This document shows positions 34,238-45,151 of a stretch of 64,000 bases of DNA, one piece after another. This DNA is from Selaginella tamariscina. Its lineage: Eukaryota > Streptophyta > Lycopodiopsida > Selaginellales > Selaginellaceae. The DNA is taken from assembly GCA_003024785.1 (NCBI GenBank), contig PUQB01000811.1, positions 29,780 through 93,779 of the forward strand, given 5' to 3'. Position 1 is the first letter of the stretch. Every line of letters begins with the position of its first letter. The notes under the pieces are model-generated. The model searched no databases. It was not told the DNA's origin and was given only the letters and a program-made list of their open reading frames with translations. The position numbers and the translations under genes were made by a program.

Positions 34238-36173
34238 ATGGTTCCCGTCCCAGTTTTCCAGCAGGACAAGCTACCTTATCGGGTGATTGATGTGGATGCA
34301 ACTCTGAGTAGTGAAGGCAGGTTCCGGTTTTGTAAGGCGGATAATATGTGGGATTTCTGTGTCATCTCTCACACCTGGAACGAGCATGTCACCAGCCTCA
34401 TGGAAGAGATCAAAGGCGCTGCCCAGGAATCCAACTGCAGTTACCCACAAGCAGTTACAAGAAGAATTGGGCTCGCATCCCAGCAACAAAGGAGGCATAT
34501 CTGAGCATCAAGGCATTCCTGGAAGTCCTCAAAGACCATGGAGTGAAGAAGGTATGGATGGATACCTTGTGCATCGACCAGAGTACGGATTCCAAGGAGA
34601 TGTCTCGGGAGATCCCACTGATGGGGGCTTATTACCGCCATAGCAGTGCGTGCTACGTCCCAATCAACGGATTTGGTTTCAACTGCAACCTCCGCATGGG
34701 GGAACATGTGACGCAAACTCTGCCTTGGCTCAACAGAGTGTGGACTTTGCAAGAATTTTTGCTTCCAGACAGGATTTTCTTCTTCGTTGAGCTGGAAAAG
34801 TGGATGGAGGAGTGGCTGGCAGTCCGAGTAGCCACGGCCGGCAAGGATCTGGCACACTTTTGTAGCTGCTGTGTGGACGAATTCAGCTTCATGCTGGAGG
34901 CTTTGAAGAGTATGTCCACGAAGATGAAGGGCATTCCTTGCAAGGTGGAGAAGATCAGGGAGGCGGACGTCCATCACAGGTGCATGCACTGTGGATGTCC
35001 GCCACTCCTCACAAAAGCATTCAAGAACAAGGTGGACTGCAGGCTTTACTTGGTTCAGCGGGAGATGGTGTTTGCAGTAGTCTGCCTGGCACAGTTCCAC
35101 AATCGAGTGCAGTGCAATGACTGGGAAGAATCACAAGAAGAACAGCTAAAAAGGTTTGATGAGGTATGGCCATTCATTACACGGAATGAATGGTTGCTTC
35201 GTGTCATGCACGCGAGAAGACAAGGCATATGGTTCAGCACGTTCGAGATGGTGGAGGAGGTCCGCAGTAGGCAGTGTAAGTTCGCACGTGATCGCCTCCT
35301 GGGCATGTTGGGACTCCTAGGTGAATGAAGCTAGAAATAGCCAACAGGAGCAACAGGAAGAGCAGGGCGCTCTTCAACTTGTTGGGGAGACACCAGAAGA
35401 GCAGCTGATTGAGCTAGCATGCAGAGGTGCATTCACTGAGCAATTGTTGGTGGAGTTTTGCTGGATGGATAGTCATAGCGGCCGGTCCATGCCACGGGCA
35501 TCCTGGATTCCCGATTTCACAGGTCAGGTTTCAAGGTTAAGCATCGCACATCCGCGCTATAACCAGGGGATGAAGCAGTTCCACAGCTTGGCCAGCAATG
35601 TACATGTCGCTCCTGAAGGGCCTATCACCTTAAGTGTCAAAGTTCTGAAAGGGTACGTCACCTGCGAAGATCAAAAGAATCTTTCATGGACTTCAGAGCA
35701 CCATCGCCTTCACTTCAAGCACAGCTCCCTCGTCCACAAAAACTACGAAGATGACCTGTTTTCCTACTCTAGACAATTCAACCATGGTGAAGTAGAGAGC
35801 TTTAATCAGGAGCATAGGGATCATCGACCCTGACGACAGAGCCTTCGGTGGTATAGATGGGACCCTTGAGCTCACTTTCAATGAACATGGGTCCTTCAGA
35901 ATCCCTTTCTCAGGCCGGGTCTCCTTCTACGGTTTCGAAATGTGGTTGCTCTATCTTGGTCATTTCCGTGGTAACGGCACTGTGTTGCTTTGCCTCCACA
36001 AGCGTGGTGCTGGAAACACAGTACACAAGATCGGCACCCTTACTGCATCTTATATGGGCATGAGGACACCTCTAGACAACTTGGAAGATCCTCCAGAAGA
36101 GGTTACTATTGCAGGTTACGGGAAATGCTTGGACGACCATGTTGATTACTATCCTCCGTTAAGGGAGGTATAA
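34238..36173 (+). pseudogene. HET (heterokaryon incompatibility) domain protein, frameshifted
   Basis: HET domains are best known from fungal self/non-self recognition proteins and also occur in bryophytes. From ATG 34238 the protein reads MVPVPVFQQDKLPYRVIDVD and then the HET signatures FCVISHTWNE, VKKVWMDTLCIDQ, ACYVPI and LPWLNRVWTLQEFLLP. A long middle part follows, with Cys/His spacing HRCMHCGCPP. Later come RASWIPDFTG and a beta-rich C-terminal part ending DYYPPLREV. The reading frame changes near 34440-34490, at 35321-35328 and near 35820, each between long open stretches (about 640 residues in total). Either this is a young pseudogene or the consensus has indels. I chose ATG 34238 because similarity to the family begins there. 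Confidence 0.8.
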
Positions 36174-36834
36174 ACACCTTCCTTCCTAGTGCGAAATTTT
36201 TGCAGCAGGAAGCAGAAGAAGCCCACCACCTAAAACTATCTTTTTGTCTGGTCCCTCATTGTTACGCCTGAGGTGACACGTACCGTGTTCAAGTAGCTGT
36301 AAGAACTTGTCAATAGCACTGGTTTTCCACTAGGAACTGAGGTTATTTCCATTACAATCGTTTAATAAATTTTAATAAGTATTAGGGAAGGAATTCCCTG
36401 AGGAGATTCCCACGGGCGAGGATTTATCTTTGACTTTGATAATTGATCTCGTCTTTTTAAATACACACATGATGTTCTTCTAAGTGTAGTTATGCAAATG
36501 AATGGGTTTTTTTTCGTTCTTTGACATGGCATACCAAGGTTTTGCAAGTGGAGATAGAGTACATCGTAAGAGAAAACAAACAACAACAACAACAGACATG
36601 CACATGCACAAGCTACATCAATATGCATACGGACGAAAATATAAACACACGTACTCACATAGAGAGTTCGTGTGTGTGTAAGTATTTGGGATTCTTCTGA
36701 ATTTTTAATTTAAATTTATTTAGGTTATAATTAATGAATTTGTAATTTGAATGTAAGTCAAATATAATTTACACATATTTATTTACAATATAATGATATT
36801 AATATGTTTATTCTACTGAACATAGTTTAATACA
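36174..36834. other. Downstream spacer, no gene seen
   Basis: 3' flank of the HET gene, then AT/CA-rich DNA. An (AAC)n tract lies near 36580-36596. Confidence 0.4.
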
Positions 36835-37410
36835 AAGGATGCCATTCTACCCAATGGCTGTTTAGTCTTAGATGCTTTAACTAAAATATCAGTTTCTCAG
36901 GCCATTCTTCTAAGGTAAGCCTATCGCTACACATACATATCGATATACTTCCAGATGGAGCTGACCGGACTCCATAAACAGAAGGTTGATCTAAGAGTTA
37001 TGTTACCTAACGAAAATCTCAAACTTTGTACCATGGAATAAATGTTGAGCCGGGATGAGAGAGAGAGAGAGAGAACTACATCGACCCCGACACAAGTTAT
37101 AACGCAAAATGCACCACGTAAAGAATTTGCATAAGTTAAGGAGACAACGGCAACACTGTGCAGTATGCCACATGCTCTTCTCAGACGTTCATTTATGAAG
37201 ACGCATAGGATCTGTATCCAGACAGGACAGAGATTATTATAAAAGGACTGAACATTGTGTAAGTCTACACATAAAAGACTTTATACTCAGTGAAGATTAG
37301 ATCATTAAAAGATTTTTGAGGCTGTATAATTATTATAATAACTTACAATTAATTAGTAATATATAATCATTTTGAAGTGCCTGTCGTAATCGGTAATGTT
37401 TAACATTCTT
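36835..37410 (+). repeat. Duplicated block G2 (copy of 27.2-28.3 kb)
   Basis: It shares with block G1 the exon-like segment ending CTAAGGTAAGC, the CACATACATATCGATATAC stretch, the GGAATAAATGTTGAGC stretch, GAAGACGCATAGGATC and the segment around GTAAGTCTACACATAAAAG. It lacks about 0.5 kb found in G1, and its germin-like part is absent; LTR-2 sequence follows at 37816. Confidence 0.65.
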
Positions 37411-37815
37411 ATATAATAAGTTTATTTTGTGGGTGTGTGTCACTGTTTCCACGCAGTGAACGTCCTATCCGACGGTTATATTAAACTTATCTTACCCAAT
37501 CTAACAGTTATTCTAAACTCGTGTAAGAATGATTAAAAAGATTATTAAAAATTATTAATGGCATAGGTAAATATAATAATGAATTTACTAAATTAAAGAT
37601 AATAATTAGGTTAAAGGGATAGTTTTTTTAAAACTTAACCTTAATGTTTCATTCATTTAGATTTTATATTAATTTTTTCCTTTGAAAATGTTGTTATTGA
37701 GATCCTTCCATGGTTTTAAGGTGTATATATGTGTGTGATATATATATATATATATTAAGAACACTAATAAAAGGGTCATAATAATTAAATAGCTAATTAA
37801 CGAGTTTATTCTTAA

Positions 37816-38138
37816 TGTCATAATTTTTACTATAACTTTTATTTTTACTTTAAGAATTAATTATTGTTATTTTGTAGTACATGTCGACAAGCCTTATGTA
37901 TTATAAGAAACATCCCCATAATGTATTTGAATATTTAGAGACGGTTCGGTAAGGTATAGCTAATGTATTTGAATATTTAGAGATGGTTCGGTAAGGTATT
38001 GCTAAATATTTATAAGAAACTCTAGCATTTAAATTTCCTCCTTAAGTGTTTATAGTTCGTTAGATCTCTATAGATTTTCTGAGTGATTCTGGCATGTTGA
38101 AATGGGTTAGGAACACCCTAGGGTTGCCCTAACCCACA
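37816..38138 (+). mobile_element. LTR-2 fragment, copy 6
   Basis: It starts TGTCATAATTTTTACTATAAC, a decayed terminal hairpin, and follows the LTR-2 consensus to GGTTGCCCTAACCCACA. It contains a tandem duplication of about 45 bp (37920-38005, repeating ATATTTAGAGACGGTTCGG). It is the most diverged copy, and it ends against the germin-like pseudogene. Confidence 0.65.
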
Positions 38139-38249
38139 CATACTGAATACATATGTGTATAGTTTGTGTGAAACTTAAATATGCGTGTATACGGAGAAGA
38201 ACTTGAGGTTTGCCTTAACTGTAGAGCTGCAAAACGAAGCATTGAAGGC

Positions 38250-38851
38250 GAAGGACTAGCTTGAATTGGGGCTGCAGAATCTCGAAGTGGTAAAAACCTC
38301 ATGCTCTTGCACACAGCTTGCTCATGGAGGCGCAATAATAAAGCTAACTGCTGAGAGAAGCAAACATTCAAAACCCTAGTGCTGAGATCTTGAAAATCAA
38401 TCAGCTCTGACCCCCCAACTCTAAACCCTTGGTGAAGTAAAGCTCTAGGAAAATGCACAAGTCATTCTTTCCTACCCTACGAGCGTACACGTTGTTCTTG
38501 GTATCAATAAATCCAGCATTCACAGTACCAGTCTCCACATAGATTACCTCGCTTGCTCGAGGGTGAGTGTGTACTCTTCCACGGTCCTAGATATAAGTGT
38601 GCCACGGATATACCCATAGTGTTTAACCCAGGAAATGTGCTCACAATTGCTTCGCTGAAGTCCAGAGACCCTGGGGAAAATGTTTCATATAAGCTAGAAT
38701 GGAAGTCATCTGCAGTTACTTTGGAGAGTGGCTTGCAGGGATAACCTTCATGCAGGGTGTTACTTGGTATGCAGAAATCCAACACTGGATCTGGATCTGG
38801 TGCAAGAATAAGAGATAAAAAAGAAAGTGAGAGACCAACTAGAAGATCCAT
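38250..38851 (-). pseudogene. Germin-like protein, frameshifted copy
   Basis: From ATG 38851 the frame reads a leader, then DPDPVLDFCIPSN, GYPCKPLSKVTADDFHSS and IVSTFPGLNTMGISVAHL. A one-base shift near 38580 moves the frame to HTHPRASEVIYVETGTV, NAGFIDTKNNVYARRVGK: the germin histidine box with the metal-binding HxH and E. A further shift leads to FPRALLHQGFRVGG, the second germin box region, after which similarity fades. The gene is thus longer than the 28432 fragment but not intact. Upstream sequence, including TATATATA (about 38885), matches that of the other copy. Confidence 0.8.
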
Positions 38852-39690
38852 ATTTTCTTTGAAGTTTAAATATCAATCCTTTATATATACAACAAATTCC
38901 ACAGTGGTTTAGACTTGAGAAGAAATTGGTAGGGTACCAATATCATAAGATTCTCAAGAAAATACACTTACTTAAATGGACTTCAATGAATATATATAAT
39001 AACCGACAAGACATTCTTAAAATGTTTTTAATATAATTAAGTATATAGCCTCAAAAATCCTTTAATGGTCTAATCTTCACTTAAGAAAAAGTCTTCTACC
39101 TGTAGATCCAAAGATCCATTTTAAAAACAACATTTTTAATCTTGTGTCAATAGAGTGACGATACTTTTATTGATCATGGTGAATATATGCTACACACACA
39201 CACACATTGACACATATATGTTATAAAAGACGCATTATGTAATTATAATTTATTTTATAAAGAATATTACTCAAAGTTCTCCTCGCGTCTTTATCTTGCT
39301 TCGATCCTCCCCTCCACATTTATAGAGACTCCTGCTCAAAAACCTCGTCCGGTTGTGAAATACACTTCTTATAGAAATAGTATATTCATAGATAGACATG
39401 TCTGTCCATATCAACTTCCCTTATCTCCTTAACTTACATGTACATATGCAAATACATACATTATATAAACCCAATCTACATTGTTATGTGCCACATTTTG
39501 CATTATAACTAGTGTCGGGTCCAACCCCCTGCTCAACATTTATTCCTGCTACAAAGTCTGAGATTTCCATTAGGTGGCATAACTCTTAAGTCAACCTTCA
39601 TTCGATCGCTTCCATCCTGCATGAGCCATGCCGCAGTGGGATTATCCATCGTAATGTATCTTGTTATAATATTAGCATGATTTACAAGTT
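38852..39690 (-). repeat. Duplicated block G3, inverted copy of 27.4-28.4 kb
   Basis: Its reverse complement matches G1 and G2 in pieces: GGATAATCCCAC…GCATGGCTCATGCAGG, GGAATAAATGTTGAGCAGG, GTGAAGATTAGACCATTAAA (as in G2) and GAATTTGTTGTATATATAAAGG (as in G1). It is the 5' region of the minus-strand germin-like gene. Confidence 0.65.
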
Positions 39691-39769
39691 GTATTCACGG
39701 TTTTTATTTGAAAGAGGCGACTTTCATTATAGAATATTATTTTGTATCATCCAAAGATGGTTCCACATG

Positions 39770-39970
39770 AAGAAAATAATATAATTTATATGTTTAACAC
39801 ACAAGTGAAATACTATACATATGATGAAATGTATACTTACTCAGCGAGAAAGTACACCATAAATTAAATTTTTTGTAAAATAATTTATATGTTTAACACA
39901 TGAGTGAAATACTAATACAATGAAATGTATAGTTACTCAATGAGAAAGTACATCATAAATTAAATTTATT
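39770..39970 (+). repeat. Tandem duplication, about 95 bp x2
   Basis: Two units, each with ATAATTTATATGTTTAACAC, GTGAAATACTA, TGAAATGTATA and GAGAAAGTAC..CATAAATTAAATT. Confidence 0.75.
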
Positions 39971-40055
39971 TGTATTGAAAAGATTGTGGCATGTATAGAT
40001 CTAGAAAATAAAAAATTACATATAGCAGTAGCTGGTAATTCAATTTATGTGTTGT

Positions 40056-40088
40056 TATGTGTTAGCCCTCCGGGTTAAAACTCTGACA
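40056..40088 (+). mobile_element. Terminal scrap of LTR-2
   Basis: GTGTTAGCCCTCCGGGTTAAAACTCTGACA (in two pieces here) equals the last 30 bp of LTR-2. No other LTR-2 sequence adjoins it. Confidence 0.6.
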
Positions 40089-40549
40089 ATTAGTATTGAA
40101 ACCTATTTTTTACAATCAGTAGGACTGCCTAAAGTTGTAGAGTGTTTCAAGATTTAGTTAATTCTAAATTTTCGAAGCACTTTATCACTTTTGATATGGA
40201 GAGTTGGTCATGAGATCTATAACTCTTCAGAATACACTTACTTCATAAGTGGGTGTGAGTTATAGACTCGAATGTCAAAGGTAATACTTGAAAGTTAATT
40301 TCTAAGTTGTATGTTCAATTATTTTACTTTGTGGTTGTCTAGGTTACTTACCATATACTTCCATAAGACATGGCATATTAGTTTGTTAAGGCACTACTTT
40401 AGTGTGTTTTCAAGTTAATTAAGAAATGAGGCATTTTTCAATACGGTGCTTAAAGAGCAATGTGATACTTTGTGAATTACTAGGTGCTTAATGGATAATG
40501 TATCTTAGTTCAACGTGTTTAATAAATATCTTATTCATGTTTGGAGAAT

Positions 40550-40900
40550 CTATTAAATTATGACATATGACTGAAACATGAAATTAATATGACACATTCA
40601 CGTTGTAACTAAAATAGGGCATGATACATGAAAATGGAAATATAAAAAAATTACTAATTAATACTTAAGTTTTAATTATTAATTAATTTTTAATTAATTA
40701 TAATTAACCCTTAAATATTAATTAATTAATAAATTAATCCTTCAATAACCTTACTTAGTAAGGAATATTCTTAAAATATCTTAGAATATTCATATTATTC
40801 TTCATTATAAAAATAATTTACAATAATTAAAAAATATTATCAAACATAATTACAAATGAAATCATTTTTTTATCAACATGTTAATGTATTTATAAATACT
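40550..40900. repeat. AT-rich MITE-like segment
   Basis: It shares the start GTAACTAAAATAGG…GATACATGAAAATGGAAATAT with 62570-62630 and contains inverted GAATATTC / TTAATTAATTA blocks. No coding content. The 40.1-40.55 kb flank holds nothing recognisable. Confidence 0.4.
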
Positions 40901-41209
40901 TTTTCCTTAACCATACAGAGAAATCTCTTCATTTTGTTTAAGCCATTACTCTCTGATTAATCGAATCATTTTGATCAATATCTTTATTTTGTTGCCACCA
41001 CCTAACACTTTCACAAATGCAGTTAAGAGTTGCCATCCTTGTTAATACATAAGTTGTAATAAGACTAGGTCTGCATAAAGGCTTATTTAAAAAATGACAT
41101 TTTTTTAAGAATAATATTGTAAAGCGCCCGGTTGCTCTTCTTCATTTTATAAAATTCTAAATCACGAGAAAGAAAAGCGTCAGGAAATGTTTGATACGGT
41201 GGATATTGC

Positions 41210-41868
41210 TCACAAAAGTTTTCGAATTCTTTTTTCTAGGCATGTATCCAAGTAGTTCATTAGCTCATCCATGGTATTGGTATCAGAATATGGGTTAAAA
41301 ATGATTGGATGGATACAAGCAATGTTTTGGTTGAGCATAGCCTTCTGAGGAGAGTCGTTTACCATAAGATATGTGCGTTCTTCATTATCCTTAACTGATT
41401 GATCTTCTTATGAAGCCCAATAAACCTTTCATTCTTGAAGAAGTATGGCTTGCTTTTCTTTCTTATATTGTGAAATTCGAGAGGTTTATAACATATCACT
41501 GATCAAAAATTCAATCTTTACGAATCACCTCTTCTGCAACACTATAATGTTTCTTAAGCAAATTCAGTAGCAGTGTCAAGTTGTGAATCTACATGCATGA
41601 CCAAATCCCACAAGTGCACCCATCTCCTTAAGCTTTTGAAAGAGACCATCCAACCCCGGACGAAAAATGATATCATATCGAAATTTACTATGATAAGGAA
41701 TGAAATCTCCTTGTTTAATTTTTTTTTTCTATCCTTGGGCCTTTGTCGATGAAGTAGAACCATTGACATCCAACAACACAATATGACCATGGGTAACAGG
41801 GGTAGCATTGCCTCTTGAATGCTTTGCAACTCACTTGTTTGCTCCCTTTCACATTTATCTGTTGACAC
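41210..41868 (-). pseudogene. FCP1/NIF-like (HAD superfamily) phosphatase remnant
   Basis: HAD-type CTD phosphatase-like proteins carry a D-x-D/N motif near the start. On the minus strand I read HIVLLDVNGS (about 41787-41757), then SKFRYDIIFRPGLDGLFQKL (about 41690), KEMGALVGFGHAC, and after a frame change ERTYLMVNDSPQKAMLNQN, FNPYSDTNTMDELMNYLDTC ending at the stop 41212-41210. This order (LLDVNG, RPGLxxFLxxL, NDSPxKA, YLxxL) fits the NIF/FCP1 domain of plant proteins. Two or more frame changes and stops show decay. Confidence 0.6.
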
Positions 41869-42324
41869 TATATTATTACCTATCCCTTTATCATGTACTT
41901 GTACATCATCCTTACAAGATTAAGATATTGCAGGCACTAAAGAAAGTGATTTAAGAACTGAAGGCAATAGAAATAGTGATGAAAAAACTGAAGTGGTCCC
42001 CATGGTAAGGATGTTTTAAGTTACATTATCCATTTCCTACATGAACTCTGTCATTCTGACATGTGGCACAAGAAATTTTCGCCAAACCCCTCTGTTACTT
42101 CATGCCAATGCTAAAAATCCATATTCTCAACTATTTCATTACATCTGCAAAATGATAGTTAGGTGGCCTTATAATTATTAAGGTATATTATTTACCTTGT
42201 TAATGTGTGACCCATGTTTGAACTAAAAGCTTCTTTAATCCTTGAGAATTTATTTTTTGTACAAAATATAAACGAAATATACAAAAATGCCTTATGTAAC
42301 ACTCATTTACAACTATTCGTCACT

Positions 42325-43060
42325 CTAAGAACTCATTAACAATTCTTCTTTGCTATTACCTTCTGAGTGAGGCGAAGAAGGTTTTAACTGCTTGAAAGAT
42401 CGTTCATGATCTTCCGTATCTTCTGTTGATGTTTCCATGGGTAATGGAGTATGTGAATGTTCTGTACTCCTCGAGATAACTTCCAATCTAATATCTGATT
42501 GAAGATCGTCCTTAAACTCTGACATTAAACCAGATTCCTCTTTAGAGCTATCACACTTCTCGGGAGGGAACTTTCCCCAATACTCCTGTATGGGTTTGTT
42601 AAGGTAGTCAATTAAGAACCTCTCTATCCACTTGTTCAGGTCTTCAACTATGATCTTATCCTTTTCAATGGCAAACACACATGTATCCTGAAGGTAACAC
42701 TCCTTCAAGACGAATCCCCTAGTGCAGTAGTCAAAAACCCATGCATCACTGTGAGGACCCCTGATCAAGTTGACGATGCTCCATGCAGCTTGACTTGTGA
42801 TGTTTGGATAACGTACATTGCCGAATACATCCCTCTCAGCTATCAGTGTATCAGATGGAGGTTCAGGCCCGTTGGAGTGCAAACAAATGCCTGGCTAGTC
42901 ATTTGGAAGTTTGAAATTGTTTAGCACATTCCTAACAACCAAGTGAACAACCGTATCAATGCATTTGGGATCAGCATCGTTCATATAAAATCATGTCCAA
43001 CGATGTCTATTCTTCTTGACGAAGACGAAGGCAAAAGTATCAGTGATATGAGTCAAAATG
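42325..43060 (-). pseudogene. DNA methylase-like C-terminal region, second locus
   Basis: The open frame 42882-42325 (185 codons) starts after two in-frame stops. Upstream of these the same frame reads AFVFVKKNRHRWT, FYMNDADPKCIDTVVHLVVR. The open part contains RYPNITSQAAWSIVNLIRGP, DAWVFDYCTRGFVLKECYL and TCVFAIEKDKIIVEDLNKWI. This fits the C-terminal half of N4/N6 methylases (target helix, SAM motif VxDxCxGxG, then CxFAIExD). The glycine-rich SAM loop is degraded (CTRG). The last 70 residues are polar, with E/S/K-rich low complexity. It may be a relative of the 0.96-4.2 kb locus, but I cannot align the two reliably by eye. Confidence 0.5.
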
Positions 43061-43239
43061 AAGAAATAAATACCTGAAAACGTAGGTATCAGTCAAGAGT
43101 GCAAGCATGATGATCCAAGGTTTCCTAATGAGATTGCAGATATGTGATTAGGTGTATATGGAACTAGTGCTGGCAACATATTTAGGAAGTGTTTTGACAG
43201 ATGAGAAAGGCGCTAGTTACAATGTTAATGGTATCAATG

Positions 43240-43300
43240 GCCGCAGGTTTATGGTCTAGTGGCTACGGAACCCCATTGTGAATGGTTGCTACGGTCCCAA
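43240..43300 (+). other. tRNA-like box A segment
   Basis: GGTTTATGGTCTAGTGGCTA resembles the 5' end and D arm of tRNA-Gln and contains a box A match (TGGTCTAGTGG). No box B, T arm or matching acceptor strand follows. It may be a tRNA-derived SINE scrap. Confidence 0.25.
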
Positions 43301-43659
43301 TGTTTAGGTTTCTCTATTATCTTTTTCATGATAAATATTAATTTTTTCACATTCACTATGTAAAATGAAAGAGCTTTTTCATTTATATTTTTAAAAAATG
43401 AATATTTTTGATTTAAAATTTTAAAAATGTTTTATTCAATTTCATAACTAGAGAAAATCATAAGTTAATATTTTTTTTTATAAGGTTTAAAAATAAATTG
43501 TATGTTCTTACACAATCTATATATTATGGAGCTTTAAGTTACATTAATTAATTAATTAATAGGTTCTATTAAAGTATTATAGCTTAACATAAATATATTA
43601 AATGAAATACTATATGTATTTTAAGATGTAATATTAAATTGGTAATAAACAAGAATATA

Positions 43660-44190
43660 TTAGGGGAACATTAATATATTAGCTTTTAAATTATAATATT
43701 TTATTTTGAATACTGGGATTGGCAAATGGTACATTTTGGTGATGTGCTCAGTTGTAGCATCAACACCAACCATAATGTTTGGTACGGTTTGATTGCATAG
43801 CGTGAGCATGTCATGAAATGCCTTAGACTCTACAAGATTGAAAGGCAAATTGGCACTAATGAGGAGGGTGGTGATGACACTTTTCAATGTGTCACGGTTG
43901 AGTTGTATATGTGTCTGATAAGTTCGACCATGTTAGAATTTTTGGAGTGCTTAGCACTAACAAGAAACTAATAGATATTCATTATTGCACCTTGCTACTG
44001 GTTTCTAAAAAGCTGGCCGGCTTTTTGTGCTTCCGGTTTTGTCAAGGGTCAACTTTTGGTTGCATATTGCCGAACCTCCCTTGAATTTAGCAGCTTGGCA
44101 AATGCATATCTTCTTGCCATTTATTTTTGTCTTTGTGAAATATTGCCAAACCCAACTCTTCTTTGCTTTGGACATTGTTGACGCCATCAC
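43660..44190 (-). pseudogene. hAT-like transposase N-terminal fragments
   Basis: Frame 44190-44005 reads AKKSWVWQYFTKTKINGKKICIC, like a BED zinc finger start (S-x-VW-x-x-F). Frame 43887-43660 reads ITTLLISANLPFNLVESKAF and MLTLCNQTVPN, like the hAT segment 'NLPFxxVExxxFxxML'. The DDE core and dimerisation region are absent. Order and strand agree with one decayed transposase gene. Confidence 0.5.
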
Positions 44191-44446
44191 AGCCGATCCT
44201 TCTGTGTATAATGGGAAAATGTGGCTTTTAGTTGGTCAGACTATCAAATGAACAATTTGCTGAGGAATTTCCAAGGATGATGCTGTTGTCGTTCACCATG
44301 GATGTCTCCAAGGAGTGGCGTGTGCTAATTGGCTCGGAAAGGGTTAGGGTTAGATAATTAAAAGTCGAGGCTGGCCATGGGTTGGGCCTCGGCTAGGCCT
44401 GGCCCTGGCCCAAAGGCACCAGGTCGGAACCCTAGTTTGAATACTT

Positions 44447-45151
44447 TAGTAAACAGGCATGCTTGTACTCGCATCAAGGTGTTAAGCCTTGGGCATTCAC
44501 TCAGGGAGGTTAGGTCTTATAACTAGGTGTGCTTTTGGCACACTTAGTTAGGGGGTGTTCTCCTTGGGATTTAAGGGTTGAACAACCTAAGCTCATTAGT
44601 AGGAGCCCTATTGTGAAGCACTCATAAGGTCATGTACTTAGGGCTATGCAAATTTAACCTTAGAGAGTTTACTTAGTAAAGCACTCGTGTCTACCTACGG
44701 TGCACACTCGTGTCCTCCTTAAGTATTAGCTCTAGGTCTAAGGTACAACTTAGCCACTCAAACCCTTATGGGTTAGTCGTGGTTTAGGGTACCCCTTATT
44801 GCCCTAAAGGGGTTTTACTCCCGGATGAGGGTGATTCCTCAAAGGTAAGTGACGATGCCTTAGCTTTGTCACGAGGGTATGTGTAAGACACGTCTTTTTC
44901 ATGGGGTTAATCATGAGTCTATCTAGGTCTACTAAGACAAGATCCTAAAGTCTACTTAAGTTATCCTTTAGGGTTCGAGGAACAATCATTCTAGGGATTT
45001 AAGGTAGGACTCTGAGTCTCTTGCCTAATTTAGGCATTTGAGTCAAATTCTTAGAGTCATCTTTGAAAACTTAACATTGCTCACAACAGGATGTTGACAC
45101 CGGATGGCCACTTGGTAACCACTTTTAACCTTTTAAGTAAAAACTTTGACA
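44447..45151 (+). mobile_element. LTR-2 copy 3, 3' part
   Basis: It follows the family from CAAGGTGTTAAGCCTTGGGC to the end AAACTTTGACA at 45151. The first kilobase of the LTR is missing; unrelated GC-richer sequence precedes it from 44340. Confidence 0.7.

Noticed and set aside
43240-43300. Functional tRNA gene
   Set aside because: Only a box A-like 5' part; no T arm, box B or pairing acceptor strand.
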